The notes under the pieces: model-generated | Told to the model about the DNA's origin: nothing | The model's input: the letters and a program-made list of their open reading frames with translations, nothing else | Databases searched by the model: none | Assembly: GCA_047630275.1 (NCBI GenBank) | Contig: JBLHVN010000002.1 | Location: 1,178,001-1,242,000, forward strand | Direction: 5' to 3' | DNA length: 64,000 nt | DNA from: GCA-2720865 sp047630275 | Lineage (GTDB): Bacteria; Bdellovibrionota; Bacteriovoracia; Bacteriovoracales; Bacteriovoracaceae | Position numbers and translations under genes: made by a program | In this document: positions 1 through 8,557 of the stretch, piece by piece | Layout of the letters: every line of letters begins with the position of its first letter | Numbering within the stretch: the stretch's first letter is position 1

Positions 1-1827
1 GAAAATGCGACAACCTTAGCTTCAAGAAACTACTTAGATGAGAAGTTTCTGAAAGAGTTTCCAGCATTACTCAAGAGGCTCTATCTCCAAAGAGGCTTCC
101 TCTTCATTGAATCAAGTGAGCCAATCATCACTTATTCTCCCGATAGAAGCTTCTGTAATGTGACTTTTCAATTGAATGAAAGGCAGCAGAGCATATTGCA
201 TGATATTGATATACCAAATGTCCCAAAAGAACTTTATAAAAAAATAACTAAGAATCTTAATAACAAAGTGGGCAGCCCATTAAATATTGTAAACTTAGAA
301 GAAGATTTAAACGCTGCCTTAGCTGAGGTTAAGGATGAAGGATACTATTTTGCTAGATTAAACACTAGTGATCCAACGACTATCATTGAACACCAAAATA
401 ATTACAATAGATCAAAGATTGTAATCGACATTGATTTAGGGAAGAAAACCTTATTTGAATCTGTAATGGCGACTGGTCAGGTGGTGACTCTTCAAAAAGT
501 TATTGCAAGAGAGCTTCGACTTGAAAAGAATGACATCATAACTCCAAGAAAGATTCAAGAAATTAAAGAAAGGATTATCGCTCTAGGGCTTTTCTCTCAA
601 GTTAAGATTACTCCATTTGTAACGAATCGTGATTCAAACGATAACAACTATTTTGTGAATTTACTTATCCAAGTGTCTGAGAAAGATTTCGGGAGTGGGG
701 AAGTCGCACCGGGATATAGGACTGATATTGGATTTAAGGTCTCTACAAAGGTTGCTTATAATAATTTGTTGGGGCTAAATCACTCAGCTTCAGTTAAGGC
801 GCAGACCAATTTAAGGGATAATTTAAATAGTTTGGATGCTAGAAGAAAAACTGAAAATAGAAATCTTCAAGAATACTTACTTAGGTTAAACTATACATGG
901 CCGTTTGCTTTCCCTAGTAGGTGGAAAGCTTTCCATAATACTGAATTATCTTTTTCCACTTCAATTGAGCAGAGAAGGCTTTTTAGTTTCGACGCAAAGA
1001 TTCAAAAGGTATCCCTTACACTAAGCAAGGATATTACTGAAAAACTAAGTGCATCCTTGAAATATCAATATGAAAGAATCTCTCAATTTGACTCTAGTAC
1101 AGTCGATAACGATGGCACCTTTATCATTGGTGGTTTAACTCCTTCATTGAACCTAGACTTAAGGAAAAGAAATAATTCCTATAGCCCAACAAGTGGAGCT
1201 TTTTTTGGATTAAGCATGGAGTTTGCGAATCCAACTTTGGGATCCTTAGCCAGAGATGATCTTGAAATAAATTTTTGGAAGATAGTATCAAGAAACAAAT
1301 TCTATTATCCATTAACAAGAAATTGGACACTGGCCCTATCTGTATCAACAGGTATTCAAAAGAACCTTGAAAAAACAGTGATCGCTGATAGCTCTGGAAG
1401 GCCTGTTCAAAATGAAAATGGAGTCAACCAGACTCTAGGATTTATCCCAAGCATAAAGGTGTTTCGCCTCGATGGACCTGATGCTGTGCGTGGTTTTGCA
1501 ACCAGTGAAATCAATAGGCTAGATAATGAAAGCGATATTTCACAGGTCAGGATCCAGGACCGAGTTTACTTTAGTAATATAAAGTTTGAGCCAAGGTATA
1601 GCTTAAGTGATTCGGTGGTAATCGGGCCCTTTTTTGATGCTGGGCGACTTTATGTTAATAATTTTAAGCCTTTAGAGCTTAGAACTTCGGCTGGCCTTAG
1701 CTTAAAATTTGTAACTCCAGCGGGAACACTGGATTTTGATTATGGTCTAAAGCTTAAGGGTCGAAAATTGTCTGATGGAGGAAAGGAAGGTTTTGGGCGC
1801 TTTCATCTTTCTATAGGCTTCTTTTAG
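1..1827 (+). CDS. Omp85/BamA-family outer-membrane protein, 5' end cut by window edge
   Basis: The frame is open from base 1, so this is the C-terminal 608 residues of a longer gene; the GTG at 160 is not a credible start. The visible N-terminus looks like POTRA repeats (beta-alpha-alpha-beta-beta), with a clear one near visible residues 140-225. The rest is a beta-barrel. Barrel evidence: alternating hydrophobic strands, the Omp85 loop-6 motif VRGF at about visible residue 496 (in DAVRGFATSE), and a C-terminal strand ending in Phe (LSIGFF), the usual outer-membrane targeting signal. Omp85 proteins insert or secrete proteins at the outer membrane. It could be BamA itself, TamA or another paralog; without the N-terminus and neighbouring genes I cannot decide. 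A predicted promoter for rplM follows directly, so this gene probably ends its transcription unit. Confidence 0.85.
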   Translation, partial: ENATTLASRNYLDEKFLKEFPALLKRLYLQRGFLFIESSEPIITYSPDRSFCNVTFQLNERQQSILHDIDIPNVPKELYKKITKNLNNKVGSPLNIVNLEEDLNAALAEVKDEGYYFARLNTSDPTTIIEHQNNYNRSKIVIDIDLGKKTLFESVMATGQVVTLQKVIARELRLEKNDIITPRKIQEIKERIIALGLFSQVKITPFVTNRDSNDNNYFVNLLIQVSEKDFGSGEVAPGYRTDIGFKVSTKVAYNNLLGLNHSASVKAQTNLRDNLNSLDARRKTENRNLQEYLLRLNYTWPFAFPSRWKAFHNTELSFSTSIEQRRLFSFDAKIQKVSLTLSKDITEKLSASLKYQYERISQFDSSTVDNDGTFIIGGLTPSLNLDLRKRNNSYSPTSGAFFGLSMEFANPTLGSLARDDLEINFWKIVSRNKFYYPLTRNWTLALSVSTGIQKNLEKTVIADSSGRPVQNENGVNQTLGFIPSIKVFRLDGPDAVRGFATSEINRLDNESDISQVRIQDRVYFSNIKFEPRYSLSDSVVIGPFFDAGRLYVNNFKPLELRTSAGLSLKFVTPAGTLDFDYGLKLKGRKLSDGGKEGFGRFHLSIGFF

Positions 1828-1855
1828 TTATCCACATTTATGCTTACCTAACAGC

Positions 1856-1885
1856 TTGACTATGGGCCCAATAATCCGTTATAAG
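1856..1885 (+). promoter_or_regulatory. sigma-70-type promoter of rplM-rpsI
   Basis: A -35 box TTGACT at 1856-1861 is followed after 18 bases by TATAAG at 1880-1885. It lies 57 bases before the rplM start and after the stop of the Omp85 gene. Both boxes differ from consensus by one base. Confidence 0.6.
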
Positions 1886-1941
1886 GAACCTCACTAAAAA
1901 CGTGAAAAAGCTTAAAATTTAACAATTTGGTTGGTGATTAA

Positions 1942-2379
1942 ATGTACACGCAAAAAACTTTCGCTCTCAAGCCCGCTGATGCTGATAAGAAATGGTTCAT
2001 AGTCGACGCTACTGATAAAGTAGTTGGAAGACTAGCTACAGAATTAGCTGACGTACTTAGAGGAAAAAAGAATCCTAAATATACTCCAAACACTGATTCA
2101 GGTGATTTCGTTGTTGTCGTAAATGCTGACAAGGTGAAGTTCACTGGGGCTAAGTGGGACGATAAGATATATTATTCTCACTCAGGTTATATGGGTGGAA
2201 TGAGTCAGAGAACTGCTAAAGAGCAGTTACAAAGACATCCAGAGCTTATTCTTATGAATGCTGTAAAAGGGATGCTTCCTAAAACAAGTTTAGGTAGAAA
2301 ACAATTAACAAAACTAAAGGTCTTCACAGGTTCAAGTCACGAGCATGAAGCCCAAAAGCCAGTAGCGCTAGAGTTATAA
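1942..2379 (+). CDS. rplM: 50S ribosomal protein L13
   Basis: Protein of 145 residues, normal for bacterial L13, which binds 23S rRNA early in large-subunit assembly. Recognised from the N-terminal KKWFIVDATDKVVGRLAT region and the RGKKNPKYTPNTDSGDFVVV segment, followed by the HSGYMGG and KGMLPKTSLGR motifs, all hallmarks of L13. The start ATG is supported by the length and by the family N-terminus. rpsI follows 17 bases later, the usual L13-S9 operon. A sigma-70-like promoter lies upstream at 1856-1885. Confidence 0.98.
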   Translation: MYTQKTFALKPADADKKWFIVDATDKVVGRLATELADVLRGKKNPKYTPNTDSGDFVVVVNADKVKFTGAKWDDKIYYSHSGYMGGMSQRTAKEQLQRHPELILMNAVKGMLPKTSLGRKQLTKLKVFTGSSHEHEAQKPVALEL

Positions 2380-2396
2380 TTAGGTAGGAAGAAGTT

Positions 2397-2798
2397 ATGG
2401 CAAAAGGTAAAACATACGATTCACAAGCTGTAGGAAGAAGAAAAAGCTCTGTAGCTAGAATTTATCTTGCAAGTGGAAAAGGTACTATCACTATCAATAA
2501 AAGAGAGATTAAGGATTATTTCCCAAAGGGAACTAGTCGTTATGTGGTTAATCAACCACTTAGTCTTTTAAAGCTTACTGATAAATACGATATCAATATC
2601 AACGTTAAGGGTGGCGGTACTACAGGTCAGGCTGGTGCATGTCGTTTAGGGATTGCAAGAGCAATACTTAAAATAGACCCAACTCTAAGAGGTGAGCTTA
2701 AGAAAGCTGGTTTCCTTACTAGAGATTCTAGAAAAGTTGAAAGAAAGAAAGCTGGTCTTGCCGGTGCTCGTAAGAAGTTTCAATTCTCTAAACGTTAG
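2397..2798 (+). CDS. rpsI: 30S ribosomal protein S9
   Basis: Protein of 133 residues, typical for S9, whose C-terminal tail reaches the P-site tRNA. Visible motifs are AVGRRKSSVARIYL near the N-terminus, GGGTTGQAGACRLGIARAL-like segment in the middle, and the basic tail ending KKFQFSKR. The family's conserved C-terminal Lys-Arg is present. It is preceded by an AGGAAG ribosome-binding site and follows rplM; a rho-independent terminator at 2826-2850 ends the operon. Confidence 0.98.
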   Translation: MAKGKTYDSQAVGRRKSSVARIYLASGKGTITINKREIKDYFPKGTSRYVVNQPLSLLKLTDKYDININVKGGGTTGQAGACRLGIARAILKIDPTLRGELKKAGFLTRDSRKVERKKAGLAGARKKFQFSKR

Positions 2799-2825
2799 AC
2801 AACTTATAAAATTCTTTACTATGAG

Positions 2826-2850
2826 AGCCCATCCAATAGGATGGGCTTTT
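2826..2850 (+). terminator. rho-independent terminator of rplM-rpsI
   Basis: A perfect 9-bp stem (AGCCCATCC / GGATGGGCT) with loop AATA runs into a T tract, 27 bases after the rpsI stop. Confidence 0.85.
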
Positions 2851-2869
2851 CATTATTTGGGGAATATTT

Positions 2870-5443
2870 ATGTCAAAAGCTAAATTCAATAAGATTTCTA
2901 TTGAGGGTGCTAGGACAAATAACCTCAAAAATATCAACTTAGACATTCCTTTAAATAAAATTACCTGTATCTATGGCCCTTCTGGGTCAGGGAAATCATC
3001 ATTGGCCTTTGGCACCTTAGTGGATGAGTCTAAGAGAAGATTCATAAATAGCCTGCCGAATGATATAAAGTTTTTATGGAATATTCCGCCTTCTGCGGAT
3101 GTGGATCTCATCGAGCCGGTTCTTCCTGTTTGGTCACTATCTCAAATAAACCCTGTCGTCGGATCAAGACCAGTTGTTGGTGACTTGCTCGGTGCGACGG
3201 AGCTTCTTTCAAGAGTCTTTTATCTGTTTGGTGAAAAACGCTGCTCAATCTGTCATGGAGAAATTGTAAAATCTTCTTTGAAGGAGTCTATAGGGAAATG
3301 GATAGAAAAGCAGGAGGATGATGTAGTCATACATTTTCTTGTTCAAAAGAATGTCTACGAAGCTATAGCTCCTATTGCTCTACCCGTAAGAGGGGCCAGG
3401 TCTGAAAAAGGAGTAATTAAGGAATTCGAGGAAGACTTTGAGTTTTGGGAAGTGAATAGGACAAAAAAGAAGAGTTACTTAAAGGGCATTAAAAAGTTAG
3501 AAGAATTCTTGGGGGCGCATAAACCACTTATTGTTGTTAAAGCAGGGAAGAGTAAGTCTGCTTTTAAATACAAAGGCTCTGGTAGCCAGTGTTTAAACTG
3601 TGAAACCACTTTTGATATTGGAGACTTTAGGACAGAGAACTTTAATCCATTATTAGCAACAGGTGCTTGTTCTGAGTGTGATGGTTTTGGACAAAAGCTA
3701 GAGTATGACCTGAGTAAGATAGTTAAGAATGAAACCCTTACGTTAGAAGAGGGAGCGATTCCAATTCTTACTTATAAACAGTTCTCTCATTTATTAGAGG
3801 ATTATAAAAAGGATTTAAAGTTAAAAAAAATTGACCCTGATCAAAGTTTCTCAAGGATGCCTAAAGCAAAATGGGATCTCCTTGAAAATGGCGGTAAGTA
3901 CTTTTGTGGACTACAGGAGATTTACTCCTATTTAGAAAGAATGAAGTACAAGAGAAGTATTAGAATACTTTCAAGAAGGCTTAAAACAGAGAGTCAATGC
4001 GAGGCTTGCCATGGTTCTAGGTTGGCTAATAATAAGATCACCCTTCTTGTAAATGAGGTTCCTTTTAGAGAAGTTTTAGGAGGAAAGGTTAGGGATATCT
4101 TAGTACTTATTAAGAATTATAAAGTTGCTACGGACTTATCATTTAATAAATTAATATTTACTCTCGAAGTTGCTTGTGAGCTAGGTCTTGGGAACTTAAG
4201 ACTTAGCCGAAAAGTTAAATCACTTTCTTCAGGGGAGTATCAAAGGCTTCTTCTTGTGAAAATCCTGGCTCAACAGGGAACGGGAATGCTTTTTGTCTTA
4301 GATGAACCTTCGAGAGGTTTATCTTATGAAGAGCAAAAAAAGTTGATGGAGAAAATAAACATTCTTAAAGAGCAAGGTAATACAATTGCATTGGTAGATC
4401 ACTCTGAGTTTGTTCAAAAAGGAAGTGATTTTCTTGTTAAGATGGGCCCAGGGGCAGGAAATCTAGGTGGGCAAGTTGAGTCTATTCTAAAAAACACTAG
4501 AAAAAGCCTTAGGGTACCCAAAATAAACGAGATAAAACTAAATTCTAAAACATATATTGAAGTAATAAAGGGAAAGGTTTTAGAAAGAGAGTTTGAAAAT
4601 ATTCGAATACCCATGAATGCTGTCACTTGGGTTTTAGGAGATTCTGGATCAGGAAAATCTTTATTTTTTAAATATCTTTTATATAACGACCTGGAGTTGA
4701 AGCATACTGGAGTTAAGCTCTTTGATTTATCTTATAGCTATAGGAAATTTCATTCAACCAATGTAGTAAAAAAAGTCAATTATTTTGATCCTGAGCTAAG
4801 AACTTCGAGCTCAAGATCTACTGTTGGAACATACTTAGGTTTCTCTGAAATAATAAGAAAGCATTATTCATTGCTACCGATTTCAAAAACCCTTGGGCTT
4901 GATACAGGACACTTCTCTCCAAACTCTGAACTTGGAAAATGTTCAACTTGTGATGGTCGAGGAATGATTGAAGTGGATATGCAATTCTTAGAGAACTTGA
5001 AAATCATTTGCGAAGATTGCGATGGTAAGAAACTAAAACGTGAAGTATCTAATATAAGCGATGGTGCTTTAATGGTCGATGAAGCCTACAACCTTCCGCT
5101 CGTTGAAGTACTAAAAAATTATAAATTGACACCTAAGTTCTTAAAGCTATTTGAATATACTAAAACTCTAAACCTCTCTCATCTTTCCTTATCTAGAACT
5201 TTAAAGAGTCTCTCAGGTGGTGAAAGGTTGAGGCTTCAGTTTTTAAAGAACTTGAACCTTAAAGCTAGTGGAGAGATCTTTATCTTTGATAACTTATCAA
5301 TAGGACTTTCTGCCAATGAGCTAGGTGGTATTTGTGAGATTATTGAAGAGTTAAAGAAGAAAAGAAATACCGTAATTATCATTGATTCAAACCCTTATTT
5401 CTCCAAATTAGCTGACAATTCTATTAATTTCAATAATTTATAA
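2870..5443 (+). CDS. UvrA-like ABC ATPase with a degenerate second ATP site
   Basis: Protein of 857 residues, shorter than the usual ~940 of UvrA, the damage-recognition subunit of nucleotide excision repair. Order of parts: Walker A GPSGSGKSS (36-44), a cysteine pair CSICHGE (125-131), a zinc-module-like stretch with CLNC (241-244) and CSEC (267-270), a CEAC pair (377-380), signature LSSGEYQR (452-459), Walker B LFVLDEP (474-480) with an intact H-loop VDH (509-511), second Walker A GDSGSGKS (590-597), zinc pairs CSTCDGRG and CEDCDGKK (691-721), signature LSGGERLR. The second Walker B reads FIFDNLSIGLS, so the catalytic Glu is Asn, and the H-loop His is replaced (IDSNP). The C-terminal glycine-rich tail of UvrA is missing. 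This looks like a UvrA paralog with one working ATPase half; whether it acts in repair is not shown. It follows the rpsI terminator and stands alone. Confidence 0.85.
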   Translation: MSKAKFNKISIEGARTNNLKNINLDIPLNKITCIYGPSGSGKSSLAFGTLVDESKRRFINSLPNDIKFLWNIPPSADVDLIEPVLPVWSLSQINPVVGSRPVVGDLLGATELLSRVFYLFGEKRCSICHGEIVKSSLKESIGKWIEKQEDDVVIHFLVQKNVYEAIAPIALPVRGARSEKGVIKEFEEDFEFWEVNRTKKKSYLKGIKKLEEFLGAHKPLIVVKAGKSKSAFKYKGSGSQCLNCETTFDIGDFRTENFNPLLATGACSECDGFGQKLEYDLSKIVKNETLTLEEGAIPILTYKQFSHLLEDYKKDLKLKKIDPDQSFSRMPKAKWDLLENGGKYFCGLQEIYSYLERMKYKRSIRILSRRLKTESQCEACHGSRLANNKITLLVNEVPFREVLGGKVRDILVLIKNYKVATDLSFNKLIFTLEVACELGLGNLRLSRKVKSLSSGEYQRLLLVKILAQQGTGMLFVLDEPSRGLSYEEQKKLMEKINILKEQGNTIALVDHSEFVQKGSDFLVKMGPGAGNLGGQVESILKNTRKSLRVPKINEIKLNSKTYIEVIKGKVLEREFENIRIPMNAVTWVLGDSGSGKSLFFKYLLYNDLELKHTGVKLFDLSYSYRKFHSTNVVKKVNYFDPELRTSSSRSTVGTYLGFSEIIRKHYSLLPISKTLGLDTGHFSPNSELGKCSTCDGRGMIEVDMQFLENLKIICEDCDGKKLKREVSNISDGALMVDEAYNLPLVEVLKNYKLTPKFLKLFEYTKTLNLSHLSLSRTLKSLSGGERLRLQFLKNLNLKASGEIFIFDNLSIGLSANELGGICEIIEELKKKRNTVIIIDSNPYFSKLADNSINFNNL

Positions 5444-5478
5444 CCTTTCCTGTAGACCCTAGTACCCTATCTTTTTAG

Positions 5479-5505
5479 TAAAGTTTTCTTATTTTTAACC
5501 GATAA
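5479..5505 (+). promoter_or_regulatory. sigma-28 (FliA)-type promoter
   Basis: TAAAGTTT (5479-5486, identical to the flagellar sigma-28 -35 consensus), 11 bases, then ACCGATAA (5498-5505, one mismatch to GCCGATAA). The expected transcription start is near 5512, only about 6 bases before the start codon at 5518, so the mRNA would be almost leaderless. Confidence 0.75.
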
Positions 5506-5517
5506 GAACAGTAGGAT

Positions 5518-6237
5518 ATGACAAATCAACTACTGAAACTTTCTATTCTCAGTTTAATTCTTTTTGCTACTCAAGCATTTTCTACTATCTATATCCCCAC
5601 TCCTCTTGGTGATCAAATAGAAGACTCCTATGGGGTTGTTCGTGGAATTTATAAAGGCAAAGATTATAAGAAGAACAGTAAAGGCGAAATTATCACTGAA
5701 GCATCCTTCTCATTACAAGAAACTTCTGGCCTAAAACCTGGAGATATCATCAATAAGAATAATTTTAAGGTTACTTATCCAGGCGGAATTTGGCAGGGGA
5801 TTAATCACAAATATTCTGGTTCACCAGAATTTAAAGAAAATGAAGACGTAGTTCTCTTAATTCATAAAGGCCCAAATGGGTTCCACCTATTAAATTTTGG
5901 ACTCGGGAAATATAGTGTTGTTAAGGAAGGGAATAACTACCTACTTAGAAGCAGCGTTTTTCCAAGGAACTCAAAAATCAGTGGAATACTTCTCAAGGAC
6001 TTCCAAAAAATGGTTTCCGATAAATTTGGACATCCACTAAGTCAAAATAAAGGGGATAAATTTGTCTATACTCCTTCAACTAGAGAGAAGAAAAAATCTT
6101 CTCGATCACCAGCATCAGTAAGTGAAGTAGAAACGCAAGATGAAATCCCGACAAGAAATAGAACAATGTTCTGGCTAATGTTAATTTTGTCAGGCCTAGG
6201 AACTCTTTCTTATCGACTCTTTAATAGGAAGGGATAG
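5518..6237 (+). CDS. unknown secreted protein with C-terminal membrane anchor
   Basis: Protein of 239 residues that I do not recognise. It has an N-terminal signal peptide (hydrophobic residues 5-20, probable cleavage after AFS near 22), a globular part of about 150 residues containing TPLGDQIEDSYGVVRGIYKG and many Gly/Lys, a low-complexity Ser/Lys/Glu linker (about 180-210), and a C-terminal hydrophobic segment (about 216-234) followed by basic residues RLFNRKG. That tail resembles a protein-sorting or simple anchor signal. The metalloprotease gene starts 7 bases after the stop, so the two are co-transcribed from the sigma-28 promoter immediately upstream. The shared architecture (signal, globular part, C-terminal anchor) suggests both work at the envelope. 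Function unknown; it could be an accessory or inhibitor of the protease, but that is inference only. Confidence 0.75.
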   Translation: MTNQLLKLSILSLILFATQAFSTIYIPTPLGDQIEDSYGVVRGIYKGKDYKKNSKGEIITEASFSLQETSGLKPGDIINKNNFKVTYPGGIWQGINHKYSGSPEFKENEDVVLLIHKGPNGFHLLNFGLGKYSVVKEGNNYLLRSSVFPRNSKISGILLKDFQKMVSDKFGHPLSQNKGDKFVYTPSTREKKKSSRSPASVSEVETQDEIPTRNRTMFWLMLILSGLGTLSYRLFNRKG

Positions 6238-6244
6238 ATTCAAG

Positions 6245-7978
6245 ATGAAAGGTCTCATTGCTCTACTTTTAATTCTTTCTTCAGACCTATTCGCTTACAC
6301 AATTAGTAGAGGTAGCTTTGGTGAAGAGTTGTATTGGAACAATACGAATCAAACAGTCTACCTGAACACAGCAAACTCCAGTTTAATATCAAGTTCAAAT
6401 ATGAACTCAATCGTTAGCTCTTCAGCGAGCGAATATACTTCGATTGGTTTTAATATAAATAAGGTAGAAACAAGTTCTGGTCCAACTAACGGGCTTAACG
6501 ATATTTATTTTACAAATGATAGCTCCGCTTTTGGTGGAAATAGTGTTCTTGCCTTAACGAAGGTTTCTTTTTCTGAGAGTACAGGTGTAATTCAGGAAGC
6601 AGATATACTGATAAATGATGCAGTTTTCTTTAGTTCAACCAAGGGCTCTGGAAACTATTTAGGGGATTTAATCAGCCATGAATTAGGGCATTTTGTAGGG
6701 TTAGGGCATAGTCAAGTTCATGGTTCTACGATGTTCTTTTCGATCTTTAACGGACAAGACACCTTACATTCTGATGATCAAGCAGCAGTTAAACATATTT
6801 ACTCATCTACAACAGAACTCTCTGGAACTGTTGCCGGTGGCTCAGGCATTGGTATTTTCGGAGCCCATGTTCAGGCAATTTCTTCTACCGATGGTGAAGT
6901 TAAGGCTTCTACAGTTAGTGAAGTGGATGGATCATTTGTTATATCTGGCCTATCAAGCTCTGAAACTTACTATGTTTATGTAGAGCCTTTGAAAGCAATA
7001 GATAACCTTTCCTCTTTTTATAGTACAGTCAGAAAGAATTTTTGTGTTTCGCAAACAAGCTATAGAGGAACATTTTTAGAGTCTTGCCGAAAATCCGAAG
7101 AAGGAAAGCCTCAGGGAGTGGTCATGAATGGAGGAAGCCGAAATGTTGGAACGATAACAATCGGCTGTGACCTTTCTGTCCCTGTCGCCTATATGCAAAA
7201 TAAACCAAGCACTCTTAATCAGCTTAATATCGTAGACGTATTTGGAAACTCAGGTGAAGCGACTACGGGCTATTTTACTTCTACAGAGGCCACTAATAAT
7301 GAAGCTGATGAATATGAGATAGATTTATCAAACTATACAGTTCCTACTGGCGATATCTATTTAGACATTAAGCTTGTATCTCAGAAACTTTATTCACCCG
7401 TGAGGGTAAGCCTATCATCTGATACAGAGACTATCGAATATGCAACTGCTGCTGATGGAAATGATCTGAGGTTTGATAGTGATGGTAATATTAACCTTGA
7501 TGTCATAGGCAGAATAAAACTCTCAAGCGTATCAGCTAATAATATCTTCCGCTTCAAAGTGACTCCTGAGTCTCTTTCAGATTTTATTGTTGGAAAGCCT
7601 TACTCGGTTGATAGTTTCCTCCCTTCAAGCAGCTTCTATAAGGATGATCTAAATTTTTACATGATGATAATGACTATTAGCAAAAAAGAGCTTGGGGTCT
7701 ATACAAAGATTTCTGAAAAGAAATACAACTATCAAAGCAATGATTCTTGCTTAGATGCTCCCTCTTCGTATTCGGTAGCCCAAGGAACTCAAACGAAATC
7801 TACTGCCTTAAAAGAACTCGAAAAAAGAAAGAACAATGAGGATCCCACAGTTTTAAGCTGCGGCACGGTAGAGTATCCCAAAGGCCCTGGTTCTGGTGGA
7901 ATGAGCTTTATCTTCGCATTTGCTATAGGTCTTTTGGCCACATCGGTCTTAAGGGGTTTTAACTCACAAGATTTTTAG
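6245..7978 (+). CDS. secreted matrixin-like zinc metalloprotease
   Basis: Protein of 577 residues with a signal peptide (1-17), a metzincin catalytic domain and a C-terminal anchor. The zinc site is HELGHFVGLGH (145-155), exactly the HExxHxxGxxH pattern, and a Met-turn STM follows at 161-163, spacing typical of the M10 matrixin group. Residues about 190-250 look like a carboxypeptidase-regulatory-like beta fold (GTVAGGSGIGIFGAHVQA...), and several Cys residues appear in the middle. The C-terminus has GPGSGGMSF followed by a hydrophobic stretch and RGF, similar in layout to GlyGly-CTERM tails processed by rhombosortase. It is the second gene of a unit behind a sigma-28 promoter. Likely job: extracellular or surface protein degradation, plausible in predation. 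The protease call is firm; the target and the sorting are inference. Confidence 0.85.
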   Translation: MKGLIALLLILSSDLFAYTISRGSFGEELYWNNTNQTVYLNTANSSLISSSNMNSIVSSSASEYTSIGFNINKVETSSGPTNGLNDIYFTNDSSAFGGNSVLALTKVSFSESTGVIQEADILINDAVFFSSTKGSGNYLGDLISHELGHFVGLGHSQVHGSTMFFSIFNGQDTLHSDDQAAVKHIYSSTTELSGTVAGGSGIGIFGAHVQAISSTDGEVKASTVSEVDGSFVISGLSSSETYYVYVEPLKAIDNLSSFYSTVRKNFCVSQTSYRGTFLESCRKSEEGKPQGVVMNGGSRNVGTITIGCDLSVPVAYMQNKPSTLNQLNIVDVFGNSGEATTGYFTSTEATNNEADEYEIDLSNYTVPTGDIYLDIKLVSQKLYSPVRVSLSSDTETIEYATAADGNDLRFDSDGNINLDVIGRIKLSSVSANNIFRFKVTPESLSDFIVGKPYSVDSFLPSSSFYKDDLNFYMMIMTISKKELGVYTKISEKKYNYQSNDSCLDAPSSYSVAQGTQTKSTALKELEKRKNNEDPTVLSCGTVEYPKGPGSGGMSFIFAFAIGLLATSVLRGFNSQDF

Positions 7979-8062
7979 TAAAATCGAGCTTTCTACTTGG
8001 AAATCCCTTACTGAAATCACATAATTAACTAGCTATCATAAACGAGAATGGAGTCTTGCGTC

Positions 8063-8539
8063 ATGAGAATTATTATTACTTTAATGCTTCTAACAATTGG
8101 ATTCAATCAAGTCAGTGCGCAGGATCTACTGGGTGAAAGAATTAGAAGGATTACATCAAGAAAGAAATCCATTTATCTCGATAAGGGGATCTTTCATAAT
8201 GGCGGACCAACTATCCAGAGTACTCTTAAAACCGTAAGGCATAATTATAATAAAAGATTAGGTTACGAAAGAATTGTCTTTGATTTCAAAACAAAAAAGA
8301 TCCCTAAGGTTTACGGACATATTAATTCTCCAAACAAGAATCTTTATGTTGATCTTTTTGATACACAAATTGAAAAAACAGTTGGATCTTTTGGAAAGAC
8401 CCAATTTGTCGACTCAATAAATTTCTTTCCAATATCTAGGGATACACTATCAGTAGAATTAAAATTTAAAGAAAAAGTTAGCGTCGATATATTTTACTTG
8501 GATAATCCGGGTAGATTAGTAATCGATATCAAAAGATAA
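8063..8539 (+). CDS. secreted AMIN-like domain protein
   Basis: Protein of 158 residues. I prefer the ATG at 8063 to the one at 8048 because a GGAG lies at a good distance before it and the product then starts with a clean signal peptide (MRIIITLMLLTIGFNQVSAQ). The mature part has the look of an AMIN domain: a beta-rich segment with YERIVFDF, then NLYVDLFDTQ and, at the very end, PGRLVIDIKR. AMIN domains bind peptidoglycan or target envelope proteins such as AmiC amidases and PilQ. No catalytic domain follows, so it is an isolated AMIN-like protein. lon begins 18 bases after the stop, so the two may share a transcript. Confidence 0.65.
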   Translation: MRIIITLMLLTIGFNQVSAQDLLGERIRRITSRKKSIYLDKGIFHNGGPTIQSTLKTVRHNYNKRLGYERIVFDFKTKKIPKVYGHINSPNKNLYVDLFDTQIEKTVGSFGKTQFVDSINFFPISRDTLSVELKFKEKVSVDIFYLDNPGRLVIDIKR

Positions 8540-8557
8540 TAAAAAAAGAGGTTTCTT

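Noticed and set aside
1828..1836. Perfect DnaA box TTATCCACA; another (TGTGGATAA) at 18832-18840
   Set aside because: Single isolated 9-base matches; about one such match is expected by chance in 64 kb, and no cluster, AT-rich melting region or dnaA/dnaN gene supports an origin.
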